Part shown: one piece after another, positions 53,331-61,656 of the stretch
How positions within the stretch are numbered: position 1 is the stretch's first letter
How the letters are laid out: the number at the start of each line of letters is the position of its first letter
Assembly: GCF_047200635.1 (NCBI RefSeq)
Contig: NZ_JBJZOI010000005.1
Coordinates: 186,001-250,000 of the forward strand
Length of the DNA stretch: 64,000 nucleotides
Direction: 5' to 3'
Origin: Saccharopolyspora_C sp047200635
GTDB lineage: Bacteria > Actinomycetota > Actinomycetes > Mycobacteriales > Pseudonocardiaceae
Position numbers and translations under genes: made by a program
Notes under the pieces: generated by a model
What the model was told of the DNA's origin: nothing
Databases searched by the model: none
The model's input: the letters and a program-made list of their open reading frames with translations, nothing else

Positions 53331-54224
53331 TCAGGCGGTTGGATCGACGCCGGACCAGGCGATGAGCCGGTCGGCGACCTCCTGGACGCCCGGCCGGGAG
53401 GCCGGATCCGGGGTGAGGCAGGCGTCGACGGTGCGGGCCAGCCGGGCCGGGAGCCCGCGCCGGGTGCGCAGCGGCGCCGGGCGTTCGGTGAGCTGCGGGT
53501 AGCGGCGCTCGCCGTGCTCGTCCCGCCGGTGCGACACCTCCGCCCACGGCGGTTGCCCGGACAGCGCCTCGTACAGCGTCACCCCCAGGCCCCAGGTGTC
53601 GGTCGCGGCGGTCATCTCGCCGCCGCGCGCCTGCTCGGGCGCGAGGTAGTCGAAGGTCCCGGCGGTGCTGCGCTCCCCGATGCGGCAGGCCAGGCTGAGG
53701 TCGAGCAGCACCGCGCGACCGCCCGCGCACACCACGTTGGAGGGCTTGACGTCCAGGTGCGCCCAGCCCTGCCGGTGCAGGTAGCCCAGCGCCGAGCACA
53801 GCTGCGCGCCGAGGATCGCCGCGTCCACCGGTTCCAGCCGCTCGTGCTGCTCCACCAGGTAGCCCAGCGTCGCGCCCGGCAGCGTCTCGGTGATCACCAC
53901 CGGGCGCGCGGGGTCGTCGCTGAGCACCGTGTCGTAGCCGCGCACCAGGTGCGGGTGGGTGAGCGAGGTCAGCAGCATCCCCTCGCCGCGCAGCCTGCCC
54001 GCGGCGGTGGTGTCGGCGGCGCGTTCGGGGCGCAGCGTCTTGCCGACGCAGCGGCAGCCGCGCTCCTCGCTCCACAGGTCGTAGACGTCGAGCCGGTTTC
54101 CGCGCCGCAGCAGGGAGAGCACGCGGTAGCCGGGGGCGAGCCGCGCTCCCGGATCGAGGACGGGACCGGGTTCGCCCCAGTCGCCGTCCTCGCCGTAGTA
54201 GGAGCTCGCCGGGGCAGCGGTCAA
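53331..54224 (-). CDS. Atypical serine/threonine protein kinase
   Basis: 297 residues, no membrane span. ATP lysine K62 (CVGKTL), catalytic loop HLDVKPSN with D158, K160 and N163, metal-Asp loop LLDLSL with D175 (DLS in place of DFG), YLAPEQ (195-197), DTWGLGVTLYEALSG and R in the C-lobe. The glycine-rich loop is degenerate (LLRRGNRLDVYDLW), so nucleotide binding is unusual, yet all catalytic residues stand. Starts with TTG at 54224, inside the stop of a Ser/Arg/His-rich leader gene (TTGA overlap), so translation is coupled. Target unknown; the coupled peptide is a candidate. Confidence 0.85.
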   Translation of the reverse strand: MTAAPASSYYGEDGDWGEPGPVLDPGARLAPGYRVLSLLRRGNRLDVYDLWSEERGCRCVGKTLRPERAADTTAAGRLRGEGMLLTSLTHPHLVRGYDTVLSDDPARPVVITETLPGATLGYLVEQHERLEPVDAAILGAQLCSALGYLHRQGWAHLDVKPSNVVCAGGRAVLLDLSLACRIGERSTAGTFDYLAPEQARGGEMTAATDTWGLGVTLYEALSGQPPWAEVSHRRDEHGERRYPQLTERPAPLRTRRGLPARLARTVDACLTPDPASRPGVQEVADRLIAWSGVDPTA

Positions 54225-54409
54225 CTGCGGCTGCGGTGGCGGCGGCGGTCTGAGCCGCTGCGGCTGGAGCTGTCGCGGCGGCGACGGCGGTGGTGGTCGC
54301 TGCTGGAGCCGCTGCCGTGGCGGCGGTGATGGCGGTCGCTGCTGTCGCGCGACGAGCGGTGGGTGTGCTTCGCGGGCGAGAGCGAGTGGAAGAACTTCCC
54401 CAAGTCCAC
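54221..54409 (-). CDS. Ser/Arg/His-rich small protein coupled to the kinase
   Basis: 62 residues: a short MDLGKFFHSLSP head, then a basic disordered tail with 17 Ser, 16 Arg and 9 His in the protein, mostly as RS, SS, HH and RRRRR clusters. GTG 54409 has a perfect AGGAGG site with a 7-base gap, the best ribosome site in this region, which argues that it is a real gene. The stop overlaps the TTG of the kinase. Possible kinase substrate, nucleic-acid binder or localisation tag. The composition resembles eukaryotic SR proteins only superficially. Confidence 0.65.
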   Translation of the reverse strand: MDLGKFFHSLSPAKHTHRSSRDSSDRHHRRHGSGSSSDHHRRRRRDSSSRSGSDRRRHRSRS

Positions 54410-54895
54410 TGCGGATCCTCCTGGTCCGGGTCGCGGCCGTCCGGCCGCACCGAGATCATCTCTGGCCAGGTTACGCGAAGATCGGTCATACCGGACGCCC
54501 CGAGGATCGGGTGAACGGACCGTTGGTCCAGCGGGTTTGGTCGAACGGTCCGTTCGCTGGTGGGTGGGGTTGGGTGAACGGACCGTTGGTCCAACGGGTT
54601 TGGTCGAACGGTCCGCTCGCTGGTGGGTGGGGTTGGGTGAACGGACCGTTTGTCCAGCGGGTTTGGTCGAACGGTCCGTTCACTCGGAAAGTGGGCGGCG
54701 GGTTGGTCCGGCGGGTTTGGGTGAACGGACCGTTGGTCCAGCGGGATTGGTCGAAGGGTCCGTTCACCGGGGGCGGGGTGGATGGTGGCCGGGCGCTGTC
54801 GGGGAGGGGGGAGCGCCCGGCCACCGCCGGACCGGGGCGGTGTCGGGGCAGGCCGCACCGGGCCGGGGTCAGGGCTGGAGGTTCCGGCGCGGGAG
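54410..54895. other. Noncoding region with 63-bp repeats
   Basis: 486 bases between two minus-strand genes. 54510-54770 is a repeat array (separate entry); 54780-54895 has nothing recognisable. All frames are open in the array because the unit is a multiple of three, so long frames crossing it are artefacts. Confidence 0.75.
54510..54770. repeat. 63-bp tandem repeat array of alternating palindromes
   Basis: Units start at 54511, 54574, 54637 and 54721 (the last after an 84-base step). Each has AACGGACCGTT and, after 19 bases, its reverse complement AACGGTCCGTT; together they also form a 12-bp stem. The first three units have nearly perfect copies, the fourth is degenerate. The array lies just upstream of the Ser/Arg/His-rich gene and kinase (minus strand), so it may regulate them. 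Confidence 0.9.
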
Positions 54896-55165
54896 TCAGA
54901 AGTCCCAGGTGATGAGGTCGTAGCCGTGCTCGGCCGCGAAGTCCGCGCAACCGGGGCAACGGGCGGAGATGTCTGCGGAGCGCGGGCGGCGCGGCGGCGG
55001 GGTCTCGAACGGGATCCTGATCCGCGAGCCGCAGAGCGTCGCCGCCTCCGCGCCGCCGGGCAGCGCCCCCGGCCGGGACGGCGTCGCGTGCCGCAGGAAC
55101 AGCGCCAAGCCCACGATCCAGTACGCCACCGGTCGCTCGCACCGGTACGGGTGGGGCAGCTCCAC
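54896..55165 (-). CDS. Small Cys-pair protein, unknown
   Basis: 89 residues with four cysteines: PYRCERP, TLCGSRI and SARCPGCADF. A hydrophobic stretch, AYWIVGLALFL, lies near residues 14-24. GTG 55165 has an AAAGGAGG site 7 bases upstream. Divergent from the third XRE regulator, as the other small Cys-pair gene is from the first. Probable zinc-ribbon fold; role unknown. Confidence 0.75.
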   Translation of the reverse strand: MELPHPYRCERPVAYWIVGLALFLRHATPSRPGALPGGAEAATLCGSRIRIPFETPPPRRPRSADISARCPGCADFAAEHGYDLITWDF

Positions 55166-55247
55166 GACCGGTCCTCCTTTCGGTTCGATCACCGGAGAAC
55201 CCGCTGACAGAGCGAAAGGTAGATCGCTATCTTGTGGCCCAGCCAAT

Positions 55248-55282
55248 TTGTGACACCGCAGTTCAGGGGCCTATCGCGGTGT
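55248..55282. promoter_or_regulatory. XRE promoter and palindrome
   Basis: TTGTGA (55248-55253) and TATCGC (55272-55277) with an 18-base spacer. An inverted repeat ACACCGC (55253-55259)/GCGGTGT (55276-55282) spans the promoter, a candidate autoregulatory operator. Confidence 0.5.
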
Positions 55283-55334
55283 GAACTCGGTCAGCTCCCG
55301 ACCTGATCCCAGAGCGGAACCCGGAGGTCATCGA

Positions 55335-56177
55335 ATGCGGCAATCGGAAGCACTGCGTCAGCTGGGACTCGGCGTGCGCCTGCGAACTCTGCGCGAGAAC
55401 AGGGGGATGACCACCCGATCGGTGGCGGCTTCGCTCGGTGTCTCACGGTCGTCGATCAGCAGGACGGAGCGCGGATTGCGCGCACCGGACCGGGAAGAGG
55501 TCAGCGCTCTCTGCGCGCTGTTCGGCGTCGTCGGTGACGAGAAGCAGGAACTCCTGGACCGGGTCGGGGAATCGCAGGAGACGTCCGCGTGGCTCGCGCT
55601 GGGCGATGGGATGTCGGATCAGCTCGCGAGCCTGCTGGTCCTCGAACGCGAGGCCGCGAAGATCACGTGCGTGGAGCTGGCGCTGATCCCGGGGTTGGCG
55701 CAAATCGCGGATTACTCGCGGTGCCTGATCGGAAGTCGAGGCCTGCCGCCGCGTGAACTGGAGCGGAAGGTTGCGACGAGGTTGGGAAGACAAGCCGTCC
55801 TCTCACGGAACAATCCGCCCCAGACCCGGATCGTGATCGAAGAGTCGGTGCTCAGCCGAACGTTGGGCAGCGATGAGGTTCTGCGGATGCAGCTCGATCA
55901 CCTGGTCACCCTCAACCAGCGGCCGAACGTCGACATTCGGGTCATCCCGCTCTCGGCTCCGGCGCACTTGGCGCTGAACGGATCCTTCAGCTTCTTCGAG
56001 CTGGCCGATGGATCGGCGTACGCCTTCATGGAGTCGCAGGGTTTCGCCGTTTGCCTGGTGGAATCCGATGATTTGAGGTTCGTCGTGGACACCTGCGCGG
56101 GATTGGAAGATATCGTGCTCGACGAGGTCGAATCGATGAGCGCGATCGTGGCGGCGGCGGAGAGGCTGAGGCGATGA
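55335..56177 (+). CDS. XRE-family regulator with DUF5753 domain
   Basis: 280 residues. HTH at about 10-50 (LGVRLRTLRENRGMTTRSVAASLGVSRSSISRTERGL) and DUF5753 with ELALIPGLAQIADYSRCLIG, VATRLGRQAVLSRNNPPQTRIVIEESVLSR and VDIRVIPLSAPAHLALNGSFSFFEL. ATG 55335 has GGAGG 7 bases upstream; upstream in-frame codons are not needed. Overlaps the first DUF397 gene by 4 bases. Third such regulator in the window, divergent from a small Cys-pair gene. Confidence 0.93.
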   Translation: MRQSEALRQLGLGVRLRTLRENRGMTTRSVAASLGVSRSSISRTERGLRAPDREEVSALCALFGVVGDEKQELLDRVGESQETSAWLALGDGMSDQLASLLVLEREAAKITCVELALIPGLAQIADYSRCLIGSRGLPPRELERKVATRLGRQAVLSRNNPPQTRIVIEESVLSRTLGSDEVLRMQLDHLVTLNQRPNVDIRVIPLSAPAHLALNGSFSFFELADGSAYAFMESQGFAVCLVESDDLRFVVDTCAGLEDIVLDEVESMSAIVAAAERLRR

Positions 56178-56362
56178 CCGATCGGAAGTGGCGCAAGAGC
56201 TCCTGGAGCAACGCCTTCGACAACTGCGTCGAGGTCGCGTTATCGCCGGAGGTTGCGGCGGTGCGGGACTCGAAGGCGCCGGAGGGCGGGCACGTCGCCG
56301 TCCCGGCGGTCCGGTGGGGATTCTTCTTGCAAGGCCTCAAAACCGGTCGCTTCGACCGATGA
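56174..56362 (+). CDS. DUF397 protein, copy 1
   Basis: 62 residues, MTDRKWRKSSWSNAFDNCVE, then RDSKAPEGG. ATGA overlap with the XRE gene upstream and with copy 2 downstream. Confidence 0.93.
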   Translation: MTDRKWRKSSWSNAFDNCVEVALSPEVAAVRDSKAPEGGHVAVPAVRWGFFLQGLKTGRFDR

Positions 56363-56544
56363 GGCAGCTGGAGTGGCGCAAGAGCACGCGAAGCGGGGAT
56401 TACAACTGCGTCGAGGTCGCGTTATCGCCGGAGGTTGCGGCGGTGCGGGACTCGAAGGCGCCGGAGGGCAGGCACGTCGCCGTCTCGGCGGCGCGGTGGG
56501 GATTCTTCTTGCAAGGCCTCAAAACCGGTCGCTTCGACCGGTGA
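56220..56544 (+). repeat. Tandem duplication of a DUF397 gene segment
   Basis: Bases 56220-56362 and 56402-56544 (143 bases each, offset 182) differ at 5 positions with no gap, whereas the first 40 or so bases of the two genes are clearly different. The 3' three-quarters of one gene were copied, or converted, recently. Confidence 0.9.
56359..56544 (+). CDS. DUF397 protein, copy 2
   Basis: 61 residues, MRQLEWRKSTRSGDYNCVE; from there the protein is almost the same as copy 1 down to LKTGRFDR. The N-termini (first 16 residues) differ. Starts inside copy 1's stop codon (ATGA). Followed by a terminator. Confidence 0.93.
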   Translation: MRQLEWRKSTRSGDYNCVEVALSPEVAAVRDSKAPEGRHVAVSAARWGFFLQGLKTGRFDR

Positions 56545-56550
56545 GGGCGC

Positions 56551-56581
56551 GGTGGGCGGTCCGGGCTCCGGGCCGCCCACC
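56551..56581. terminator. Bidirectional terminator
   Basis: 14-bp stem with one wobble pair (56551-56564 and 56568-56581), 3-base loop, between the DUF397 genes and the convergent protease gene. Confidence 0.8.
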
Positions 56582-56587
56582 GGGTGC

Positions 56588-57649
56588 TCAGGGCTGGGTG
56601 ACCGGCTGGGCGACGGCTGCCGCGGCGTCGACGACGCCGTGCCCGAGGAACAGGCTGAACTGCCCGGTCCGGTCGCTGCCGGGGGCGTGCGCGGTGGCCA
56701 TCAGCGCCTGCTCCACCTGGGCGGCGGAACGGCCCTGCGCGGTGAGCAGTGCGGCGACGCCCGAGACCATCGGCGCGGCCATCGAGGTCCCCGCGAGCGC
56801 GTCGTAGTCCTGGGCGCCGCACTTGGGCGTGCCGGTGCCGCGCGGGACGGTGGAGATGACGTCGTCGGCGCAGGTGTCGTCGCCGGCGCCGCCGGGCGCG
56901 GCCACGGCGTTCATGTCCAGCTTCAGGCCGAAGTTGGAGTACGAGGCCTTCCGCTCCGCCGAGTCGGTCGCGGCGACGCACATGGCTCCGGGCTCCCAGG
57001 CGGGGGTGTCGCACAGCGGCGCGGTCTCGTTGCCCGCCGAGGCGATGACCACGACGCCCTGCTCCCGCGCGTAGTCGATGGCCTGCTTGGCCTCCGCCTG
57101 GATCCCGAGCAGCGTGAGCAGCTGAGCGCCGGGCTGGGCGCCGAGGCTCAGGTTGATGACATCGGCGCCGTGGTCGGCGGCGTAGCGGATGCCCGCGCCG
57201 ATCTCGGCGAACTCACCGGCGCCGTTCTCCAGCACCTTCACCGGCATGATCTTCGCGTCGGGCGCGACGCCCGCGATGCCGACGCCGTTGTTCGCGGCGG
57301 CAGCGGCGATCCCGGCGACGTGCGTGCCGTGGACGTCGGTCTCCTGGCCGATCCCGTCCCCGCCCAGCCAGTCGCCGTCGCCGCAGGGCCCGGGAGCTCC
57401 CCCGCAGGTGAAGGTGGCGCCCGGGACGAGCTGGGACCGCAGGTCCGGGTGGCCGAGGTCCACGCCGGTGTCCACGACCGCGATCACCTGCCCGGCGCCG
57501 GTGCTGGTCTGCCACGCCTGCTCGGCGTGGATCTGGTCGAGCCCCCACTGCTGGCCGGCCAGGGGATCGTTGGTGGTGGCTGCTGAGGCGGACGGCGTGG
57601 CTAAGGCCGTCAGGCCGGCGACCGTGATTGCGAGGGCCCGAAGACGCAT
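56588..57649 (-). CDS. Secreted subtilisin-like serine protease
   Basis: 353 residues. Signal peptide to about residue 23 (ATPSASA cleavage). S8 triad: D60 (VVDTGVD), H107 (DVHGTHVAG), S289 (AGTSMAAP), with oxyanion N207 (SAGNETA). Five or more cysteines are spaced for disulphides. No C-terminal membrane span, unlike mycosin, so it is freely secreted and probably digests external protein. ATG 57649 has a GGGAG site. Not linked functionally to the neighbours. Confidence 0.93.
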   Translation of the reverse strand: MRLRALAITVAGLTALATPSASAATTNDPLAGQQWGLDQIHAEQAWQTSTGAGQVIAVVDTGVDLGHPDLRSQLVPGATFTCGGAPGPCGDGDWLGGDGIGQETDVHGTHVAGIAAAAANNGVGIAGVAPDAKIMPVKVLENGAGEFAEIGAGIRYAADHGADVINLSLGAQPGAQLLTLLGIQAEAKQAIDYAREQGVVVIASAGNETAPLCDTPAWEPGAMCVAATDSAERKASYSNFGLKLDMNAVAAPGGAGDDTCADDVISTVPRGTGTPKCGAQDYDALAGTSMAAPMVSGVAALLTAQGRSAAQVEQALMATAHAPGSDRTGQFSLFLGHGVVDAAAAVAQPVTQP

Positions 57650-57787
57650 GGGCTGCTCCCGGAGTTCGGCGAAAGTACAGGCGATCAACGACAGCCTGCG
57701 GGACGACGGTGTGGCCTGTTGCACGTCCGAGCCCAGAAGGGGCCGAGCGGACCGAACAATTGGGCCGAACGGAGCAGCGATGAACGG

Positions 57788-57826
57788 AAAAAACGGACCC
57801 GGTGTCCACAAAGGACACCGGGCCCG
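57788..57826 (-). terminator. Terminator after the GH43-like gene
   Basis: Stem of 13 bp with one mismatch (57795-57807 and 57813-57825), followed on the minus strand by six T (57793-57788). Confidence 0.88.
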
Positions 57827-57940
57827 CTCCCTCCCGCGTCCCATCCGGTTGCCTCGCAACAGAATCGCGCGCCGTTGGATGGGACTGACCGGAACGATAG
57901 TCGCGCCCGAGGTGGCGCGGGAGCTGCACGATCGGGTGGA

Positions 57941-58945
57941 TCAGTGGCGCGCGCGCACCGCGCTTCCGGGGGACAGGACGGGGTTGAGCCCGTCCCACTC
58001 CAGCTCACCGATCCACAGCCCGCGGTCGCCGACCGGCTCCGGCAGGTCGGCGTGGAAGGCGATGAGCTCGTCGTCGGCGAACACGTCCTGGCCGCCCGGG
58101 TTCGACACCGCGCCACCCAGCACCGCGCTGCTCAGCAGCGCTCCGGGGGCCTTGGTGAACGGACCGGTGGGGCTCGACGAGGTGGCGTAGTTCGTGAAGT
58201 AGCGGCCGCTGTCGAAGGTGTTGCCGGAGTACAGCAGCACGTAACCCCCGGGCCTGCGCAGCAGGGTGGGGGCCTCGACGACGCCGGACTCCTCGGGGCG
58301 GTCGGCGCTCAGCAGCGGGATGTCCTCGCCCGCCTGGGTGAGCCCGTCCGCGGCGACCGGCCGCAGGTGGATGGTGGACGGGCCGCTGCGGGCGCGGCTG
58401 CCGCGCGAGTCCTTGTAGAGCAGGTAGCGGCTGCCGTCGGAGTCGACGAAGCTCGCCGGATCGATCACGTCGCCCTGCCCCGGGGCGCAGATCAGCGGGT
58501 CGGAGCTGGTGGGGGAGAACGGCCCCTCGGGGGAGTCGGCGACGGCCGCGCCGATGCACTGGCGGCCGGACGCGGTGTGGTGCGCGGTGTAGTACAGCAG
58601 GAAGCTGCCGTCGGAGCGCTCGCTCACGTCCGGCGCCCACACGTTGAGGCTGCCGGTCTCGGCCGGCCCGACCCACGGTGGCAACCGCGGCAGCGCGTCC
58701 GGGCGCTGCTCCCACGAGGCCTTCGCGTCGGTCGCGGTGGCGAGCTGGACGTTGTAGCCCGCGGTGTTCGTCGCGTAGGCGTAGTGCTGCCCGTCGTGGG
58801 TGAGCACGTCCGGGTCCGGGAAGTTCCGGCCGATGGCCGGGACGGCGAGCTCGGTGCGCTCCGCGCGCTCGTGGGCGAGCGCGGTCGGGGACATGAGCAG
58901 CAGCAGGATGGCGGTCAGGCTGATCTGGCGGCACTTTCGCGGCAC
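57941..58945 (-). CDS. Secreted GH43-like glycoside hydrolase
   Basis: 334 residues. Signal peptide at about 1-24 (ISLTAILLLLMSPTALA). The five-bladed beta-propeller pattern is recognisable: RNFPDPDVLTHDGQHYAYAT (catalytic base D44), NVWAPDVSERSDGSFLLYYTAH, VIDPASFVDSDGSRYLLYKD (pKa-setting Asp) and VVEAPTLLRR (general acid Glu). This is the GH43 layout of arabinanases, xylosidases and arabinofuranosidases. GTG 58945 has a GAAGGAGGGG site. Likely hydrolyses plant arabinan- or xylan-type polymers outside the cell; exact specificity unknown. Confidence 0.85.
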   Translation of the reverse strand: MPRKCRQISLTAILLLLMSPTALAHERAERTELAVPAIGRNFPDPDVLTHDGQHYAYATNTAGYNVQLATATDAKASWEQRPDALPRLPPWVGPAETGSLNVWAPDVSERSDGSFLLYYTAHHTASGRQCIGAAVADSPEGPFSPTSSDPLICAPGQGDVIDPASFVDSDGSRYLLYKDSRGSRARSGPSTIHLRPVAADGLTQAGEDIPLLSADRPEESGVVEAPTLLRRPGGYVLLYSGNTFDSGRYFTNYATSSSPTGPFTKAPGALLSSAVLGGAVSNPGGQDVFADDELIAFHADLPEPVGDRGLWIGELEWDGLNPVLSPGSAVRARH

Positions 58946-59283
58946 GGCCCCTCCTTCGGTGACCGCACCAGTGCACCGGCGCCCCGCCTGCCCCGCCGGA
59001 CACATTCACCCCACGAGTGACACCCGACCAGGGGTTTGCGCGAGCGCGCGACCACGTCCGGGCGGTACTCGGGGCAGTTGCCGCGCCGACCGGCGGCAGC
59101 GGCCACCGGCGCGGCGACGCCCTCGCGTTCATCGGAGCCGCCTCGGGGCACGCCCCGACCCCGGTGCGGCTCCCCCCGGCGAGCGGTGCGGCGCGAAGCC
59201 GACTTGGCCGGAACACCGGGAGCGCGCTGGTCAGCGAGGCCGTGCGAAGTCCCGCGCGGGAGCGGCCGCCCCCGGACGGGTGG
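58946..59283. other. Intergenic region upstream of the GH43-like gene
   Basis: 338 bases between the permease stop and the GH43-like start. No gene, no clear promoter boxes or strong palindrome seen. Confidence 0.4.
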
Positions 59284-60633
59284 TCATCCGCCCGCGCCGG
59301 TCGCCGCCTCGTGCTCACGGCGGCGGAACAGGGCGTTGAGGACGAGGGCCGCGAGGCAACCGGTGCTGATGCCCGAATCCAGCACGGCGCGCAGCGCCTC
59401 GGGCGCGTGCGCGTAGAACTCCGGGCGGACCACCGGGATCAGCCCCACGGCCAGCGAAGCCGCGACGACGAGGGCCTGGTGCGGATCGCCCAGGTCCGCC
59501 CGGCCCAGCGTGCGGATGCCGCTGGCGGCGACCGAGCCGAACAGCACCAGCGCCGCCCCGCCGAGCACCGGCTGCGGCACCAGCGAGACCACCGCCCCGG
59601 CCACCGGGAACAGCCCCAGCACCACCAGGATCCCGCCCGCCGCGGACACCACGTACCGGCTGCGCACCCGGGTCATCGCCACCAGCCCGACGTTCTGCGC
59701 GAACGCGCTGCAGGTGAAGCCGCCGAACACCGCGCTCAGCGCGCTGCCCGCCCCGTCCGCGCGCAGCCCGGCGGCGATGGTGCGCTCGTCCGCGGGCCGG
59801 TCCACGATCTCGCCGAGCGCGATCATGTCCGCGGTGCTCTCCATCATCGCCACCAGCATCACCACGCACAGCGAGAGCACGGCCCCGAACTCGAAGCTCG
59901 GGACGCCCAGCGCGAACGGCACCGGCAGCGCGAACACCGGCGCCTGGCCGAAGGTCGACACGTCCACCAGGCCCAGCGGCCAGGCCACCAGCGTGCCCGC
60001 CAGCAACCCCACGAGCAGCGCGATCCGGTTCCAGAACCCGCGCAGGAACCGGTTCAGCAGCAGCACCAGCAGCAGCGTCCCCGCGCCGAGCGCGATCCGG
60101 CCCGGCGCGGCGTGGTCCGGGGCCGCCGGATCCTGCCCGGCGATCCAGCCGATCGCCACCGGCATCAGCGACAACCCGATCAGCGTGATCACGGTCCCGT
60201 TCACCACCGGCGGGAAGAACCGGACCAGCCGCGAGAAGTGCGGCGCGGCGAGGAAGGCCAGCGACCCGGCCACCAGCACCGCCCCGTACACCGCCGACAG
60301 CGGGTTCGCCCCGGACGGCTGCGCGATGATCGCCAGGATCGGTGCCACCGAACCGAACGTGACCCCGTTGACGAACGGCAACCGGGCCCCGATCCGCCAG
60401 ACGCCCAGCGACTGCAACGCGGTCGCCAGCCCGGCGGTGAGCAGGCTCGCCCCGATCAGCAGCGCCTGCCGCGCCCCGTCCAGGCCCAGCGCCTCGCCGA
60501 TGATGAGCGGTGGGGCGACGACGCCCGCGTACATCGCGGCCACGTGCTGCACCCCGTACGCCAGCAGCGCGCCGGGGGAGGGCAGTTCGTCGACCGGGTG
60601 GACCTCGGCGCCGGCGTTGTTCTGAACGGCCAT
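59284..60633 (-). CDS. NCS2-family purine (uric acid/xanthine) permease
   Basis: 449 residues, about 12-14 membrane spans. The NCS2 motif QNVGLVAMTRVRSRYVVSAAGG and the earlier GVTFGSVAPILAIIAQPSG and ESTADMIALGEIVDRP are visible. Its place after uox in the operon makes uric acid or xanthine the likely cargo; the family also includes uracil carriers. ATG 60633 has a GAGGAG site. A weak GC-stem overlaps the stop. Confidence 0.92.
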   Translation of the reverse strand: MAVQNNAGAEVHPVDELPSPGALLAYGVQHVAAMYAGVVAPPLIIGEALGLDGARQALLIGASLLTAGLATALQSLGVWRIGARLPFVNGVTFGSVAPILAIIAQPSGANPLSAVYGAVLVAGSLAFLAAPHFSRLVRFFPPVVNGTVITLIGLSLMPVAIGWIAGQDPAAPDHAAPGRIALGAGTLLLVLLLNRFLRGFWNRIALLVGLLAGTLVAWPLGLVDVSTFGQAPVFALPVPFALGVPSFEFGAVLSLCVVMLVAMMESTADMIALGEIVDRPADERTIAAGLRADGAGSALSAVFGGFTCSAFAQNVGLVAMTRVRSRYVVSAAGGILVVLGLFPVAGAVVSLVPQPVLGGAALVLFGSVAASGIRTLGRADLGDPHQALVVAASLAVGLIPVVRPEFYAHAPEALRAVLDSGISTGCLAALVLNALFRRREHEAATGAGG

Positions 60634-60759
60634 GGCAGGACTCCTCGGCCAGGGAAGGGAATTCGGCTGCTCCACCCGGTGCGGGCGCGCGGTGCCCCCG
60701 CGCGGATTCGGGCGCGCGGAGCTGGCGAACCGGAAGCGGTTCGCCGCGGGGGAGGAGGA

Positions 60760-61650
60760 TCAGAACTCGGGCAGGCCGTACCAGGCCATCGGGGCCGGGG
60801 CCACGTCGTCACGGGCGACGGTGCCCTCGATCAGCCCGTACGGGCGATCGGAGGCGAGGAAGACCTCGTTGTCGTTGCGCAACCCGAACGGGCTGAGATC
60901 GACGGGGAAGTGGTGCTTGTTCGGCAGCGACAGGCGGATCTCCGCGATGCCCGGGTGCGCGCGCAGCACCGCCGCGCCCATCGCGTGCAGGGTCTGCTGC
61001 AGCGCGTAGCTGTGCGTCGTCGCGAACGCCTCCAGCAGCGCCGCGCGGACCGAAGCGTGATCGGCCGCCCACTCGACGTCCGTGCCGAGGTGTCGCCAGC
61101 GCGCCGAGACCGCCGTGGCCAGGATCCGGTCCGTCGTCTCCGGCAGCGTCGTGTACTCGTCCTTCGGGTAGCCCCAGAACTCCGACCCGGTCGTCTTGAG
61201 CACCACCAGGTCGGTCAGCCCCGAGACCACGTGCACCGCGTCGCCGTCGAAGGTGACCGCCGCGGTGCGCTTCTCCTCGCTGCCGCGCCGGAACGAGTGC
61301 TCGTGCCCGGCGCCGCCGACCTCGATGCGCTCCCAGGCGTGCTCCTCGACGAGGATCCGGGCGCCGCGCACCGGCTCCCGGGTGTTCAGGAAGTGCCTGC
61401 CCAGCCGCAGCGCGAAGTCCTCCACCTCCCCGACCGGAGCCTGCTTCGCGAAGGCGTAGGCGGTGTTCTTCTGGGTGTCGGTCGGCAGCACGTTCGCGTT
61501 GTCCCCGCTGAGGTGCGCGTCCGCGAAGTCCCCGCGCAGCGCGGTGCTGATGGTGAGGTCGCGCAGCCCGTGCCGCTGCCCGTCCCGCCGCACCGCGACG
61601 AGCCGGATCTCCGCCTTGCCGTACTGGTTCGGTCCTAAGACGATGCCCAT
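60760..61650 (-). CDS. uox: Urate oxidase (uricase)
   Basis: 296 residues. Cofactor-free oxidation of uric acid to 5-hydroxyisourate. N-terminal NQYGKAEIRL has the catalytic lysine; VLPTDTQKNTAY has the catalytic threonine; EFWGYPKDEYTTLPET and EIRLSLPNKHHFPVDLSPFG complete the tunnel fold. Sits 6 bases after uraH, and the three purine genes and permease are co-directional. ATG 61650. Confidence 0.97.
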   Translation of the reverse strand: MGIVLGPNQYGKAEIRLVAVRRDGQRHGLRDLTISTALRGDFADAHLSGDNANVLPTDTQKNTAYAFAKQAPVGEVEDFALRLGRHFLNTREPVRGARILVEEHAWERIEVGGAGHEHSFRRGSEEKRTAAVTFDGDAVHVVSGLTDLVVLKTTGSEFWGYPKDEYTTLPETTDRILATAVSARWRHLGTDVEWAADHASVRAALLEAFATTHSYALQQTLHAMGAAVLRAHPGIAEIRLSLPNKHHFPVDLSPFGLRNDNEVFLASDRPYGLIEGTVARDDVAPAPMAWYGLPEF

Positions 61651-61656
61651 CGGTGG

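Noticed and set aside
54510..54770. CRISPR array
   Set aside because: No unique spacers of constant length, no cas genes, and the sequences between the palindromes are also repeated.
53254..54858. A minus-strand frame with repeated RSVHP/RTVRPNPLDQ words
   Set aside because: The repeats come from the 63-bp DNA array, which is a multiple of three and keeps frames open. The real genes here are the kinase and the Ser/Arg/His-rich peptide.
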